The position numbers and the translations under genes were made by a program. The notes under the pieces were generated by a model, which was given only the letters and a program-made list of their open reading frames with translations, was not told the DNA's origin and did not search any database. From assembly GCF_935822925.1 (NCBI RefSeq), contig NZ_CAKXZS010000003.1, positions 267,311-331,310 on the forward strand: 64,000 nt of DNA. Reading direction: 5' to 3'. Below, one piece after another: positions 18,445 through 27,004 of the stretch; the stretch's first letter is position 1, and every line of letters starts with the position of its first letter. This DNA comes from Mesorhizobium ventifaucium. GTDB taxonomy: Bacteria; Pseudomonadota; Alphaproteobacteria; Rhizobiales; Rhizobiaceae.

Positions 18445-19323
18445 ATGGAGATGTTTCAGGTCCGCTACGTGCTTGCCGCCGCGAAGATGCTGAACTTCAC
18501 CAAGGCCGCCACCGATTGCAATGTGTCTCAACCGGCGCTCACCAAAGCGGTCAAGACGCTCGAGGATGAGCTTGGCGCGCCCTTGTTCCACCGCGAGGGA
18601 AAGCGCGTCCTCCTGAGTGAGTTCGGTCGCTCAATTCTGCCGCATCTTCAGCAGATCATGCAGGAGGCCCACGCAACCAGGACGCTTGCCGACAATTTCA
18701 GGCTGCTCAACCAGGTGCCGATCCGCCTCGGCGTCATGTCGACGATCGGGCATGTGAAGCTCGCCAGGTTCCTCGCAAAGTTCCAGCGCGACTATCACGG
18801 CGTCGAGCTTGAAGTTAGCGAGGCGAGTGTTCAGGAACTGAAAAACAGGCTTGAGCAAGGCGATCTCGATCTGGCCGTTCTCAATCCGCTGGAGGGATTG
18901 GGAGCGGCTTTCCGCGTCCATGATCTCTACACTGAGCGCTACGTCGTCGTATTCGCGCCGGATCACCGGCTTGCGGGCCTCAATGCAATCAAGTTGGTCG
19001 ATCTCTCTCAAGAACCCTATGTCGATCGTCTGTCCTGCGAAATGCGGGACCTGGTGATGGGTGCGTGCCGGGAAAGAAACGTTAGCCTTTACGCCCGCTT
19101 TCGTTCCGAGCGCGAGGATTGGGTCCAATCGATGGTGCTGGCGCGGATCGGCTTCGCCTTCATGCCTGAATATTCGGTGACATCGCCTGAACTTTTGCAG
19201 CGTCCGCTGATCGAACCCGCGGTGGCACGCACGGTGTCCCTGGCTAGCGTTCCGGGCCGGCCCTATAGCCCGGCGACGGCGGCAATGGTCCGAGCTGCCC
19301 AAACGTTCGATTGGCCGGGCTAG
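18445..19323 (+). CDS. LysR-family transcriptional regulator
   Basis: A 292-residue LysR regulator. The winged helix-turn-helix spans the first 60 residues (NFTKAATDCNVSQPALTKAVKTLE, then LFHREGKRVLLSEFG), followed by a linker helix and a periplasmic-binding-like effector domain from about residue 88 (VPIRLGVMSTIGHVKLARFL). The ALTKAVKTLEDELG variation of the recognition helix resembles the OxyR/CysB-like branch of peroxide or thiol sensors, but no conserved Cys pair was confirmed. The start at 18445 (MEMFQVRYVL) places the helix-turn-helix normally. The divergent DUF4242 gene and the shared LysR box point to it as the main target. Confidence 0.92.
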   Translation: MEMFQVRYVLAAAKMLNFTKAATDCNVSQPALTKAVKTLEDELGAPLFHREGKRVLLSEFGRSILPHLQQIMQEAHATRTLADNFRLLNQVPIRLGVMSTIGHVKLARFLAKFQRDYHGVELEVSEASVQELKNRLEQGDLDLAVLNPLEGLGAAFRVHDLYTERYVVVFAPDHRLAGLNAIKLVDLSQEPYVDRLSCEMRDLVMGACRERNVSLYARFRSEREDWVQSMVLARIGFAFMPEYSVTSPELLQRPLIEPAVARTVSLASVPGRPYSPATAAMVRAAQTFDWPG

Positions 19324-19389
19324 GTGTTTATTGCTGAGGCGTGAGCTATGCTGATTTGAGATGCCTTCTGCCGCCTGGTGTCCTCGGAC

Positions 19390-19612
19390 CGGTACCGACC
19401 CCATTCAGGAAGAAGGCGGCGCAATCGGCCTAGCCCATGGCTGACTGCCGAAGGCGTCAGATTCAACTTTTCGGCCGCCCGGTCTACGTGGCGCTCGTCG
19501 TGCACGATCTCAAGCAGAACGACCAGTGCATGTCGCCCAAAATGCGCAGCGATTGAGTGTCGCTAGGTAGGAGGTTGAGGTCTGCGCGGGGTAGGTCAAT
19601 TCTGTTCAGCAT
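19390..19612 (-). pseudogene. Decayed LysR-family regulator (N-terminal remnant)
   Basis: On the minus strand a typical LysR start MLNRIDLPRADLNLL begins at ATG 19612. After a frame change the usual helix-turn-helix continues as LVVLLEIVHDERHVDRAAEK and LNLTPSAVSHGLGRLRRLL. Similarity ends at about 19390 and the effector domain is absent. Both a frameshift and a large deletion are needed, so it is a pseudogene. It is divergent from the NTF2-like gene at 19722, the usual place for its regulator. Confidence 0.65.
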
Positions 19613-19721
19613 ATCGATGAAATCATATCACTGGATTCAACACCATTGAAGTGCGATCTCCTGAGCAAGCGGAGCAGCGCAAGGCGCGCTTCGCATCGGA
19701 AACAGATGCCGGAGCACCCGC

Positions 19722-20273
19722 ATGCCAGTATCACGACGTTCCCTTCTCGCCGCAGCAAGCGCTGGCGTGGCATTGTCACAAACTGCAAGATTAACGAAAG
19801 CCTCGGCACAGGCTCTTGGGGAGCCTGCGATAGACCAGACGGTTGCCGATCTCGTCGAGCGGTCTGCGGAAGCAAATTCAGCGCTGATGCGCGGGGAGAT
19901 AACGAAGTACTACGAGGTGATCCCACATACCGAGGACTTCCTGCTGATGTCTCCATTCGGAGGAAAGCCGACGCGGGCTTCTGAACTGACTGCAGAGCGG
20001 ATCGAGGCGATGGGCCGCTTTTTCAAGAACGGCACCTTCGAGCACGAACTTCTTCAAGCCTATGGTTCCGCCGACATGGTGGTCCTCGCGATCATTGAAC
20101 GCCCACACGTCGAGGTCGGCGGTCTGCCAGCCCAGGATTGGCCGCTGCGGGTTACCTTGGTCTATCGCCGCGAAGAGGCGGAATGGCGCTTGGTGCATCG
20201 GCACGCTGACCCCCTGGTCAAGGGCGTGAGTCTGGAGCAGGCGGCGGCCCTTGCACGCGGCGAAGCCGCGTGA
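19722..20273 (+). CDS. Secreted NTF2/SnoaL-like protein (DUF4440 type)
   Basis: A 183-residue protein with a Tat-like leader (SRRSLLAAASAGVALS). The mature part is an alpha+beta cone fold of the DUF4440/SnoaL type: a first helix with ERSAEANSALMRGEITKYY, then strands carrying EDFLLMSPFGG, and the closing block VTLVYRREEAEWRLVHRHADPL. Such proteins range from ligand-binding to ketosteroid-isomerase-like enzymes, so the function is open. The regulator that probably once controlled it, divergent at 19.6 kb, is decayed. Confidence 0.8.
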   Translation: MPVSRRSLLAAASAGVALSQTARLTKASAQALGEPAIDQTVADLVERSAEANSALMRGEITKYYEVIPHTEDFLLMSPFGGKPTRASELTAERIEAMGRFFKNGTFEHELLQAYGSADMVVLAIIERPHVEVGGLPAQDWPLRVTLVYRREEAEWRLVHRHADPLVKGVSLEQAAALARGEAA

Positions 20274-20699
20274 TGCGAAGAGTGTTGCCATCCCGACGGA
20301 GCGCTCTGGCTGCTGGTCCAAAGCCCGCTGAAGGGTTTTCGCTTCTCGTCGATGCAAAACGTCATTTTATGGCGCCAAATGTGGCCCGACGCGCCTTACG
20401 AGCACCCTGCTGGTGCCGGTGGAGTAGATCTGCCATAGTCATGCGCCCTGCTCGCTACAGACGGTTGAAAACGGCTGAGAGCAACGCCTGAAGTCAGGGC
20501 CACGTTGCCGAGCCTGATCGCGCCTTGCGGATCCTCGAAGCGCGAGGCGCGTACCCTCATTCTTCGGCCACTTCGCCTATGCGAGCCTGACTGCCCGAAA
20601 GCCGCATAGATTGTTCAGGTGCGATGGGTAGTTGTCCCGTTGGATCTAGCGCGGGCGAAGGCTCACAATGGTCGGATGGAAATTTGAGGGAGGACGATC
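20274..20699. other. Intergenic stretch with no recognised gene
   Basis: These 426 bases contain only short open frames (the longest is about 73 codons at 20270-20491 on +), with no family resemblance on either strand. The last 30 bases hold the leader and the GAGGGAGG ribosome site of the methyltransferase gene. No repeat or palindrome stood out. Confidence 0.6.
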
Positions 20700-21506
20700 A
20701 TGACCTTGCCCAGCTACGCAATGAACCAGGCAAGTTTCCCGCAGATGTACGAGCGGTGGCTGGTCGGCCCCCTCTTCCGTCCATGGGCCGAGATGGCTCT
20801 TGACGAGCTGGAATTGTCTTCGAGCGATCGCGTACTCGATATCGCGTGCGGAACAGGAATACTGGCGCGCGTTGCAAGAGAGCGGCTCGGTGAAGCCGGA
20901 TATATCGTCGGCGTCGACATCAGCCCGGACATGCTTGCCGTGGCGCGGGCTTTAGAACCAGCCATTGACTGGCGCCAGGGCAATGCCGGCGAGCTGCCTC
21001 TGCGTAACGGTGAGACGTTCGACGTGGTCGTCTGCCAGCAAGGACTGCAGTTCTTTCCTGACAAACCAGCGGCGGCGGCACAGATGCGTCGCGCGCTGAC
21101 GAAGGGTGGTAGGCTGGCAATCGCCACGTGGCGCCCGGACGAAATCCCGTTCTTTCGCGAACTGCGCCGCGTCGCGGAGCGCCATCTTGGCGCCATCGCC
21201 GATCAACGGTACAGCTTCGGGGAAGCGGCTCCACTTGAGGCGCTGCTGCGAGACGCCGGCTTCCACGAGGTCCGATCGAGGATTGTTTCGCGCACCATCC
21301 ATTTCGGGGAAGGCGTACCTTTCCTGCATTTGAATACGATGGCGCTGGTCGGGATGAGTTCCTCAGCCAAGGAATTGGGTGATCAGGAACGCAAGCGCGT
21401 CGTGGAGGCGATCGTGAGCGAGAGTGCGCCCGTGCTGCAGCCATACACCATCGGGTCCGGACTGGCCTTCGAGCTGAGCACCAATCTGGCGACAGCCAAA
21501 GGCTAA
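20700..21506 (+). CDS. Class I SAM-dependent methyltransferase
   Basis: A 268-residue methyltransferase of the UbiE/Methyltransf_11 type. Motif I is VLDIACGTGILARVARE (near residue 47), followed by the acidic end of strand 2 in IVGVDISPDML, motif II around WRQGNAGELPL, and QGLQFFPDKPAAAAQMRRALTKGGRLAIATW for the post-motif II strand and helix. The C-terminus (LSTNLATAKG) resembles a group often annotated only as methyltransferase domain protein. A good GGAGG site precedes ATG 20700. The substrate is unknown and the neighbours give no clue. Confidence 0.88.
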   Translation: MTLPSYAMNQASFPQMYERWLVGPLFRPWAEMALDELELSSSDRVLDIACGTGILARVARERLGEAGYIVGVDISPDMLAVARALEPAIDWRQGNAGELPLRNGETFDVVVCQQGLQFFPDKPAAAAQMRRALTKGGRLAIATWRPDEIPFFRELRRVAERHLGAIADQRYSFGEAAPLEALLRDAGFHEVRSRIVSRTIHFGEGVPFLHLNTMALVGMSSSAKELGDQERKRVVEAIVSESAPVLQPYTIGSGLAFELSTNLATAKG

Positions 21507-21679
21507 ATGATCTCTCTTCACAAGCAACGCATCGCCTACGCAACGCTTGATAAAATCATCTTATTGTACATTACGAACTGTCCTCGCCGCATTGCGGCCA
21601 TTGTACCGCCACGATCCATGACTAGCTAGAGCAAGCACTGACCGTTCTTCTTGTCTTTTTCGACGTTGACGGCTCAACG

Positions 21680-22831
21680 TTGGAAATAGACCTGCCTCAA
21701 AGTTTCTGGGCGGCTAGACAAGGAACGGAGGGGGACCTGGCGTCACTCCAAAGAACATTTGAATTCTTTGCTTGCGGAGCCGTAATCCTTTCGGGTGGCC
21801 GGCCTTTGTCGAAAAGGATCGCGGGGGTTGGCCTGGCGGCGACAGTGGCAGCCATGCCATGGCCGGTCTATTCGGGAGTCTTGGTCAACGGCGTGACCGA
21901 AGCCGCGGTTGCCACTGCTGTTCCGTTCTCCGCTCTGAGTTTCCCCTCGGCCGCGCCCGAGTTCGACATCATCGATCCGGGCACCACGTCGACCTCCCGA
22001 CGCAAGGAAGAAGGCACACTGGCCGACGCATTGAAGGGCACCGTCTCCATCCTTTCCGAAGGCGCGGAACAGATCGTCATCGGCATGTCGATGCACGAGT
22101 TCGGCGAGTACAAGGTGTCGCAGCACATCGCCAGCGAAATCCTTCGTGCAGCCAAGGACACCCAATTTCCTGCCGATACGCTTTTTGCGATCGCCGAGAA
22201 GGAATCCTCCTTCGACATCAACAATCGCCCGTCTAAAGGGTCGGCGCTTGGTCTTATGCAATTCCTCGACCAGACATGGCTCGAGGCGGTGAAGAAGTAC
22301 GGTGCAGAATTCGGCTTGGGCGACGAAGCGGAACTGATCCGGACCCGCCCCGAGGGCAAACGCGAATACCATTTCGTCGAGGACAAGGCCGAAGAACAGC
22401 GCATCCTTGAATTCAGGCGCGATCCCTATCTGTCGGCGGCACTTGCGGCCAAGAACCTTCTCGCGGCCAAGCAACGCATCGAAGCTCGTCTTGAGAAGGC
22501 CATGGATGAAAAGGATCTCTACCTCCCCCATTTCCTTGGCACCAACGGGGCAGCAACGCTCCTGTCGAATGCCGATGAGAAGCCCAATGCCACGGCCAGC
22601 AAAATCTTCCCCAAGGCGGCACGCTTCAATACTGCGATCTTCAAGGTCGAGGGAAAACAGCTCACCGTCGGTCAGTTTCACCAGCGCCTGCGCTCCTTCC
22701 TAGAAGCCCGCATCGGCAAATACAGCGATGTCGAAACGCGCGTGAAAGAGGCTGACCTGTCCTGGACGTCAGGTTTCGAGAATCTCGTCTACGATCTGGG
22801 CAAACGGCTGGCGATGGCAATGCGGCGATAA
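21680..22831 (+). CDS. Lytic transglycosylase (SLT-domain) protein
   Basis: A 383-residue cell-wall enzyme predicted to cleave peptidoglycan glycosidic bonds. The SLT core is visible at about residues 165-200: LFAIAEKESSFDINNR with the catalytic Glu of the ES motif, then GSALGLMQFLDQTWLEA. An N-terminal hydrophobic segment (residues 42-70) could be a signal or anchor. The central part is helical and the C-terminal 60 residues are charged. The start shown is a TTG at 21680. No good upstream ATG exists, so the exact start is uncertain and may lie further in. Confidence 0.78.
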   Translation: MEIDLPQSFWAARQGTEGDLASLQRTFEFFACGAVILSGGRPLSKRIAGVGLAATVAAMPWPVYSGVLVNGVTEAAVATAVPFSALSFPSAAPEFDIIDPGTTSTSRRKEEGTLADALKGTVSILSEGAEQIVIGMSMHEFGEYKVSQHIASEILRAAKDTQFPADTLFAIAEKESSFDINNRPSKGSALGLMQFLDQTWLEAVKKYGAEFGLGDEAELIRTRPEGKREYHFVEDKAEEQRILEFRRDPYLSAALAAKNLLAAKQRIEARLEKAMDEKDLYLPHFLGTNGAATLLSNADEKPNATASKIFPKAARFNTAIFKVEGKQLTVGQFHQRLRSFLEARIGKYSDVETRVKEADLSWTSGFENLVYDLGKRLAMAMRR

Positions 22832-22856
22832 CCAGCCAGGTATCGGGTTTTCACCT

Positions 22857-22960
22857 CTAAAGCGCGTCGCGTTTGATCGGCCTCACGCGACGCGCTTTAG
22901 GTTGTTGTTTTATGCATGTCGCTATCGCAAAACCGCTGCACACTTTTGCGCGACATGCAT
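22857..22960. repeat. Paired-hairpin intergenic repeat (rhizobial mosaic-element type)
   Basis: The first hairpin has perfect 15-bp arms CTAAAGCGCGTCGCG (22857-22871) and CGCGACGCGCTTTAG (22886-22900). The second has ATGCATGTCG (22912-22921) and CGACATGCAT (22951-22960) with an inner CGCAAAA/TTTTGCG stem. It ends on the stop codon of yqgE and follows the lytic transglycosylase, i.e. between converging genes. Related copies lie near 25.2 and 36.7 kb. Confidence 0.8.
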
Positions 22961-23568
22961 TAGGCGTGACCGGCGGCCAGGCTGAGATGCGCGAGGTCGA
23001 TGCCGATCGAAGCGAGTATCCGGTCGTATTTGCGCTCGATGTCGGTATCGAACAGAAGCTCCGCATTTGCCGGGCAGGTCAGCCAACCGTTCTCGGCGAT
23101 CTCGCTTTCCAGCTGACCGGCGCCCCAGCCCGAATAGCCGAGCGCCATCAGCGCGTGCCGAGGCCCGCGGCCCGACGAAATGGCGCGCAATATGTCGACG
23201 GTCGCGGTCAGGCAAATGTCGTCGGAGACGGCCAGCGACGATTCCACCCGGTAGTCGCCCGAATGCAGGACGAAGCCGCGGCTGCGGTCCACCGGTCCGC
23301 CGTTGCGAACGACGAAGTCGCGGGCCTGCGCGGGCAAGCGGATCGCCTCCTGTTCGTTCATGATGCCGAGTTGCACGAGCAGATCCGGAAACAGCATCTG
23401 CTGTGTCTGGTTGATGACCAGGCCCATCGCGCCTTCGTCGCTGTGCGCGCATATATAGATGACGGAGCGCGTAAAGCGGTCGTCCTTCATGCCGGGCATG
23501 GCAATTAGGAACTGGTCGTCGAGAAAGCCGCGTCCCGCAGCCATCTTCTTGTGGCGCAACAAGTCCAT
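22960..23568 (-). CDS. YqgE/AlgH family protein (UPF0301)
   Basis: A 202-residue member of the widespread YqgE/AlgH family, whose cellular role is poorly defined. The hallmark block [19 protein letters not shown] is near the N-terminus, followed by [23 protein letters not shown] and the closing motif [21 protein letters not shown]. The start at 23568 (MDLLRHKK) gives a length normal for the family, although no clear ribosome site precedes it. The frame is open to 23670, but the added residues are unlike homologues and run toward a short tandem repeat. Its stop overlaps the paired-hairpin repeat. Confidence 0.9.
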   Translation of the reverse strand: MDLLRHKKMAAGRGFLDDQFLIAMPGMKDDRFTRSVIYICAHSDEGAMGLVINQTQQMLFPDLLVQLGIMNEQEAIRLPAQARDFVVRNGGPVDRSRGFVLHSGDYRVESSLAVSDDICLTATVDILRAISSGRGPRHALMALGYSGWGAGQLESEIAENGWLTCPANAELLFDTDIERKYDRILASIGIDLAHLSLAAGHA

Positions 23569-23643
23569 GAGGGGGAGCGTAACGCGTTTCTGAAGCGCCG
23601 AAAAGATGCGCGGCGCGCGATTTGGTCGCAGATGTGCATCTAA

Positions 23644-23697
23644 GGCACGCAAAGCTATGCCCGAGGTCACGCAAGGCTGTGCCCGAGGTCACGCAAA
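23644..23697. repeat. Imperfect 22-bp tandem repeat upstream of yqgE
   Basis: Two and a half units of the pattern ggtcacgcaaggctgtgccc (first unit ggcacgcaaagctatgcccga) run head to tail at 23644-23664, 23665-23686 and 23687-23697. They lie in the gap between the divergent yqgE and DsbD-like genes, close to where promoters would be. Confidence 0.75.
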
Positions 23698-23759
23698 TAT
23701 GATAACAGCGACGCCATGAAGTCATTGCGCAGCCATGAACAGACGCTCAAATCACCGCC

Positions 23760-24566
23760 ATGCAAAGCTTGAAAGTCCTGCTGCTCAGCGCCGCTGTTGG
23801 ATGTGGAAGCGGTCTTCCCGCCGCAGCATCCTCGTCGATCTGGTACGATAGCGAAGGCGGCAAAGTGCGCCTTGTGACCAGCGGCAAGCCCGACAAAGCC
23901 GGGCGCATCCATGGCGTCCTCGAAATATCGCTCAAGCCTGGCTGGAAAACCTACTGGCGCGATCCGGGCGACGCGGGCGTGCCGCCGCAAATCGATATCT
24001 CGGCCAGCACCAACATTGCCAGCGCGACGTTTTCGTTTCCGCCACCCCAGCGCCACAACGACGGCTCCGGCAAATGGGCCGGCTATGACCATCCGGTTTC
24101 GCTGCCGGTAACGTTCACGCTGTCGGCGCCGATCGAGCCGGCCGTCATCGAAGCCGATGTCTTTGTCGGCATTTGTGAGACGATCTGCATCCCGGTGCAA
24201 ACGAAGCTGACCATCGATCCGGGCTCCGATCCGGACAATGTCGAGGACGCCGCTTTGGTGAAGGCGGCCCTTGCAACGCTGCCTGCTCCCGCAACACCCG
24301 AATTCGGCGTCAATATCCTGCCCGGCGACCGCGAGACACTGATTGTCGAGGCGAGCTTTCCGGGCAATCCCGAAGCAGCGGATTTCTTCGTCGCCGGTGA
24401 GCGGGACTACATGTTCGGCGTGCCGGCCCGCAGCGAAAAGGACGGCCAGCTGGTGTTTACCGTGCCGATCCTCGACAGGCCGACGAAGACGCCGACGGAT
24501 GGCGGACTTTACTACACGCTGACAACTGCGGCCGGCGCCGTCGAAGGCCTGCTGCCGTTCCCTTGA
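23760..24566 (+). CDS. Secreted DsbD N-terminal-domain-like protein
   Basis: A 268-residue periplasmic protein with a signal peptide (MQSLKVLLLSAAVGC... PAAASS). The body matches the DsbD alpha domain (PF11412-type): LKPGWKTYWRDPGDAGVPP, a FPPPQR segment and GYDHPVSLPVTF, and the redox pair in VFVGICETICIPVQ (C-x3-C). Full DsbD adds a membrane domain and a thioredoxin domain, both missing here, so it may take part in thiol relay or cytochrome c maturation with other proteins. It is followed by a peroxiredoxin gene 120 bases downstream. Confidence 0.85.
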   Translation: MQSLKVLLLSAAVGCGSGLPAAASSSIWYDSEGGKVRLVTSGKPDKAGRIHGVLEISLKPGWKTYWRDPGDAGVPPQIDISASTNIASATFSFPPPQRHNDGSGKWAGYDHPVSLPVTFTLSAPIEPAVIEADVFVGICETICIPVQTKLTIDPGSDPDNVEDAALVKAALATLPAPATPEFGVNILPGDRETLIVEASFPGNPEAADFFVAGERDYMFGVPARSEKDGQLVFTVPILDRPTKTPTDGGLYYTLTTAAGAVEGLLPFP

Positions 24567-24686
24567 ACCCGAGCAAAGGATTGTTCAGGTCGAACATCCT
24601 TGCTCCAGCCTCCCCGACGGTTGCGGGCAACGGCTGAATTCGCTATCGCAGGGATACTCCCTTCCATTTGTCAAGCGAGGACCACG

Positions 24687-25187
24687 ATGATGATTGCCGT
24701 TGGCGACAAGCTGCCCCAAGCAACCTTCAAGACGATGACTGCCGACGGCGCAAAAGCGATCACGACGGCCGAGATTTTCTCGGGAAAGAAGGTGGTGCTG
24801 TTCGCCGTTCCCGGCGCTTTCACGCCGACCTGCTCCAACAACCATCTGCCCGGCTATCTGGACAATTACGACGCCATCCTGGCGCGCGGCGTCGACACCA
24901 TCGCCGTCGTCGCCGTCAACGATGTTCACGTGATGGGCGCCTGGGCCCGCTTCAGCGGTGGTGAAGGCAAGATCCTCTATCTTGCCGACGGCAATGGCGG
25001 TTTCGTCAAGTCGATCGGTCTTGACGCCGACCTTTCCGGCGGTGGCATGGGGCTGCGTTCGAAGCGGTTTTCGATGATCGTCGACGACGGCAAGGTCACC
25101 GCGCTCAATGTCGAGACAAAACCTGGCGTCGATGAATCCGGTGCGGCTCACATTCTCGGACAGCTTTCCGTTTTGGCGACAGCATAG
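24687..25187 (+). CDS. Peroxiredoxin (Prx5/AhpC-TSA-like)
   Basis: A 166-residue thiol peroxidase of the Prx5 group. It opens with AVGDKLPQATFKTM and carries the peroxidatic cysteine in VPGAFTPTCSNNHLPGY (near residue 49). DTIAVVAVNDVHVMGAW and GMGLRSKRFSMIVDDGKV follow, both typical of glutaredoxin- or glutathione-dependent Prx5 enzymes. It reduces hydrogen and alkyl peroxides in the cytoplasm. The start at ATG 24687 has GCGAGG upstream, and the family begins at this residue; an ATG directly after it is equally possible. Confidence 0.92.
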   Translation: MMIAVGDKLPQATFKTMTADGAKAITTAEIFSGKKVVLFAVPGAFTPTCSNNHLPGYLDNYDAILARGVDTIAVVAVNDVHVMGAWARFSGGEGKILYLADGNGGFVKSIGLDADLSGGGMGLRSKRFSMIVDDGKVTALNVETKPGVDESGAAHILGQLSVLATA

Positions 25188-25227
25188 GCCAAGGTTTTCG
25201 CTCCTTTGGCCTGACGATCACGCTTGT

Positions 25228-25316
25228 TTTGGCAGCTGCGCGTCCAATTGGGCGTGCAAGAACGATCCAAAACTTCTGAGCCCCAACAAAACCGTTTCCG
25301 GTTTCGGGCTCATGCG
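25228..25316. repeat. Degenerate paired-hairpin intergenic repeat
   Basis: A first, imperfect dyad around GCGTCCAATTGGGCGTGC (25239-25256) is followed by a clean stem TGAGCCC (25277-25283) / GGGCTCA (25306-25312) with an inner AAACCG/CGGTTT pair. The order and spacing match the elements at 22.86 and 36.65 kb, though the bases have drifted. It occupies the gap between the peroxiredoxin and DUF2938 genes. Confidence 0.6.
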
Positions 25317-25353
25317 CTGGCCTATTGGAATTGCCTGCTTTTAGGGGACCGCA

Positions 25354-25836
25354 ATGATGTTTGACCACTTCTGGCGCGCTGTGGCGATCGGCATCGGCGC
25401 CACGGCGCTCATGGACCTCTGGGCGATTTTCCTGAATACGGTGTTTGCTCAGCCACGACCGAACTGGGGACTGGTTGGTCGCTGGGTCTGGCACCTGAGG
25501 GACGGCAAGGTCTTCCATGACGATATCGGCGAGGCAGCACCCTATGCGCATGAATCGGCGCTGGGCTGGGCCTTCCACTATTTTGTCGGCATCGTCTACG
25601 GCATCATTCTGGCCGTTTTGGCGGGAGCGGCGTGGCTGGCCGCGCCGACTTTCCTGCCGGCCTTCATCCTCGGCATCGTCACCCTAGGCGCCGGATGGTT
25701 CCTGCTAGCGCCCGGCATGGGCGCCGGCTGGGCCGCGTCAAAGCGCCCCAACCCTATGCAGATCCGCGCCCTCAACCTCGTCTCGCATACGGTGTTCGCG
25801 CTCGGCCTTTTCGGCACGGCGCTACTGATCCGTTAG
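25354..25836 (+). CDS. DUF2938 membrane protein
   Basis: A 160-residue integral membrane protein of the DUF2938 family, with about four helices. Characteristic blocks are IGIGATALMDLWAIFLN in helix 1, NWGLVGRWVWHLRDGKVFHDDI in the first loop, GWAFHYFVGIVYGIIL, and the later PGMGAGWAASKRPNPM. The polar loop between helices 1 and 2 is the most conserved part of the family. No function is established. It ends 5 bases before the convergent histidine phosphatase gene. Confidence 0.85.
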   Translation: MMFDHFWRAVAIGIGATALMDLWAIFLNTVFAQPRPNWGLVGRWVWHLRDGKVFHDDIGEAAPYAHESALGWAFHYFVGIVYGIILAVLAGAAWLAAPTFLPAFILGIVTLGAGWFLLAPGMGAGWAASKRPNPMQIRALNLVSHTVFALGLFGTALLIR

Positions 25837-25841
25837 CCAAG

Positions 25842-26435
25842 TTAATCGTCGCGGTGCTGCGCCAGCCTGTCGATCGGCCGCCATCCGTGGACAACGCGAC
25901 GCGCGCGGATATCGTACGCGAAATAGTTCCCGCCGCCCGCTGGCTGATCCGCCTCGCGGCTGATCTCCCGCCCGCCGAGAGAAAGCAGCAGAAGCGTTCC
26001 GACACCTCCGTGGCCCACGAAAGCAACGTCGGCGGCGTCATCTGTGCCGAGCACAGTGTCTAACTCGCTCAGAATACGATGCTGAGCATCGATAGCCCGC
26101 TCCCACCCGCGAATGCTGCTGTATGGATTGGCGAAGAATTGGTCCGCGACCGCTTCGAACTCCGCAGGCGGTAGGAAACCGGTTGCCGATCGGTCATTCT
26201 CATGCATCCGTTCCCTCACCTCGACCTCAAGGCGGAGATGCCTTCCGAGTATCTCGGCGGTTTCTATCGCCTTGCGTTCACTCGATGACACGATACGCCG
26301 GATCGACCGAACCCACGGCTGATCGAGCATTGCAGACGTTCTCGCTCGCCCGATGTCGGATAGCCCCCACTCTGGCACTGGAACATTGGCATCGATCCGA
26401 ACCTGGGGATGCGTGATGTAGTATGCGATCGGCAT
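25842..26435 (-). CDS. Histidine-phosphatase-family protein with a changed RHG motif
   Basis: A 197-residue member of the phosphoglycerate-mutase-like fold. The usual RHG signature reads THP in YYITHPQVRID, so the phosphorylated His is kept while the Arg and Gly are lost. The second-half elements look intact: SSERKAIETAEIL, the acidic ERMHENDR and the C-terminal His in VAFVGHGGVG. Rhizobial homologues with the THP version appear to be common. Activity may be altered. The start at 26435 has AGGAAG nine bases upstream; the frame is open further back but lies opposite rnhA and without a site. Confidence 0.82.
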   Translation of the reverse strand: MPIAYYITHPQVRIDANVPVPEWGLSDIGRARTSAMLDQPWVRSIRRIVSSSERKAIETAEILGRHLRLEVEVRERMHENDRSATGFLPPAEFEAVADQFFANPYSSIRGWERAIDAQHRILSELDTVLGTDDAADVAFVGHGGVGTLLLLSLGGREISREADQPAGGGNYFAYDIRARRVVHGWRPIDRLAQHRDD

Positions 26436-26476
26436 GATAGGGTCTTCCTGCCAGAGAGCGGACCCGCAGCGGAAAT

Positions 26477-27004
26477 TCAATAACTCTGGGTCGAGCGCCG
26501 TGGCTTTGCGATCGCTGGCTGCTTCGACTGCGGACCTGGCTTCGGCGTCGCGGTCTTGACGGGGCCTTTCTTGAACGGCGCCATGCCGAGCCGCGCCAGC
26601 TCGTCGGCACGCTCGTTCTCCGGATGGCCGGCATGGCCCTTGACCCAATGCCATATGACCTGATGACGGTTGCGCGCCTCGTCGAGGGCCTGCCACAGTT
26701 CGGCATTCTTCACCGGTTGCCTGGCGGCGGTTTTCCAACCGTTGCGCTTCCAGCCGTCGATCCAGCTGAAAATGCCGTCCTTGACATAGTTGCTGTCGGT
26801 ATAAAGATCGACGGCACAGGGTTCTTTCAGCGCATTAAGCGCCGAGATGGCGGCCAAAAGTTCCATGCGGTTGTTGGTGGTAGCAGCCTCGCCGCCCGAC
26901 AGTTCCTTCGTGACGCCGTTGAAGCGCAGGACCGCCCCCCAGCCGCCAGGCCCCGGATTGCCCGAACAGGCACCATCGGTGAAGATTTCAACGCGCTTGG
27001 TCAT
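26477..27004 (-). CDS. rnhA: Ribonuclease HI
   Basis: RNase HI (175 aa) degrades the RNA strand of RNA-DNA hybrids. The four acidic catalytic residues are in [19 protein letters not shown] (Asp), [10 protein letters not shown] (Glu), [11 protein letters not shown] (Asp) and [11 protein letters not shown] (Asp), with His in [11 protein letters not shown]. The C-terminal 25 residues form a Lys/Pro-rich tail ([15 protein letters not shown]) beyond the fold. The start at 27004 overlaps the thrB stop by four bases (ATGA), so it is translationally coupled to thrB, a pairing usual in Rhizobiales. Confidence 0.95.
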   Translation of the reverse strand: MTKRVEIFTDGACSGNPGPGGWGAVLRFNGVTKELSGGEAATTNNRMELLAAISALNALKEPCAVDLYTDSNYVKDGIFSWIDGWKRNGWKTAARQPVKNAELWQALDEARNRHQVIWHWVKGHAGHPENERADELARLGMAPFKKGPVKTATPKPGPQSKQPAIAKPRRSTQSY

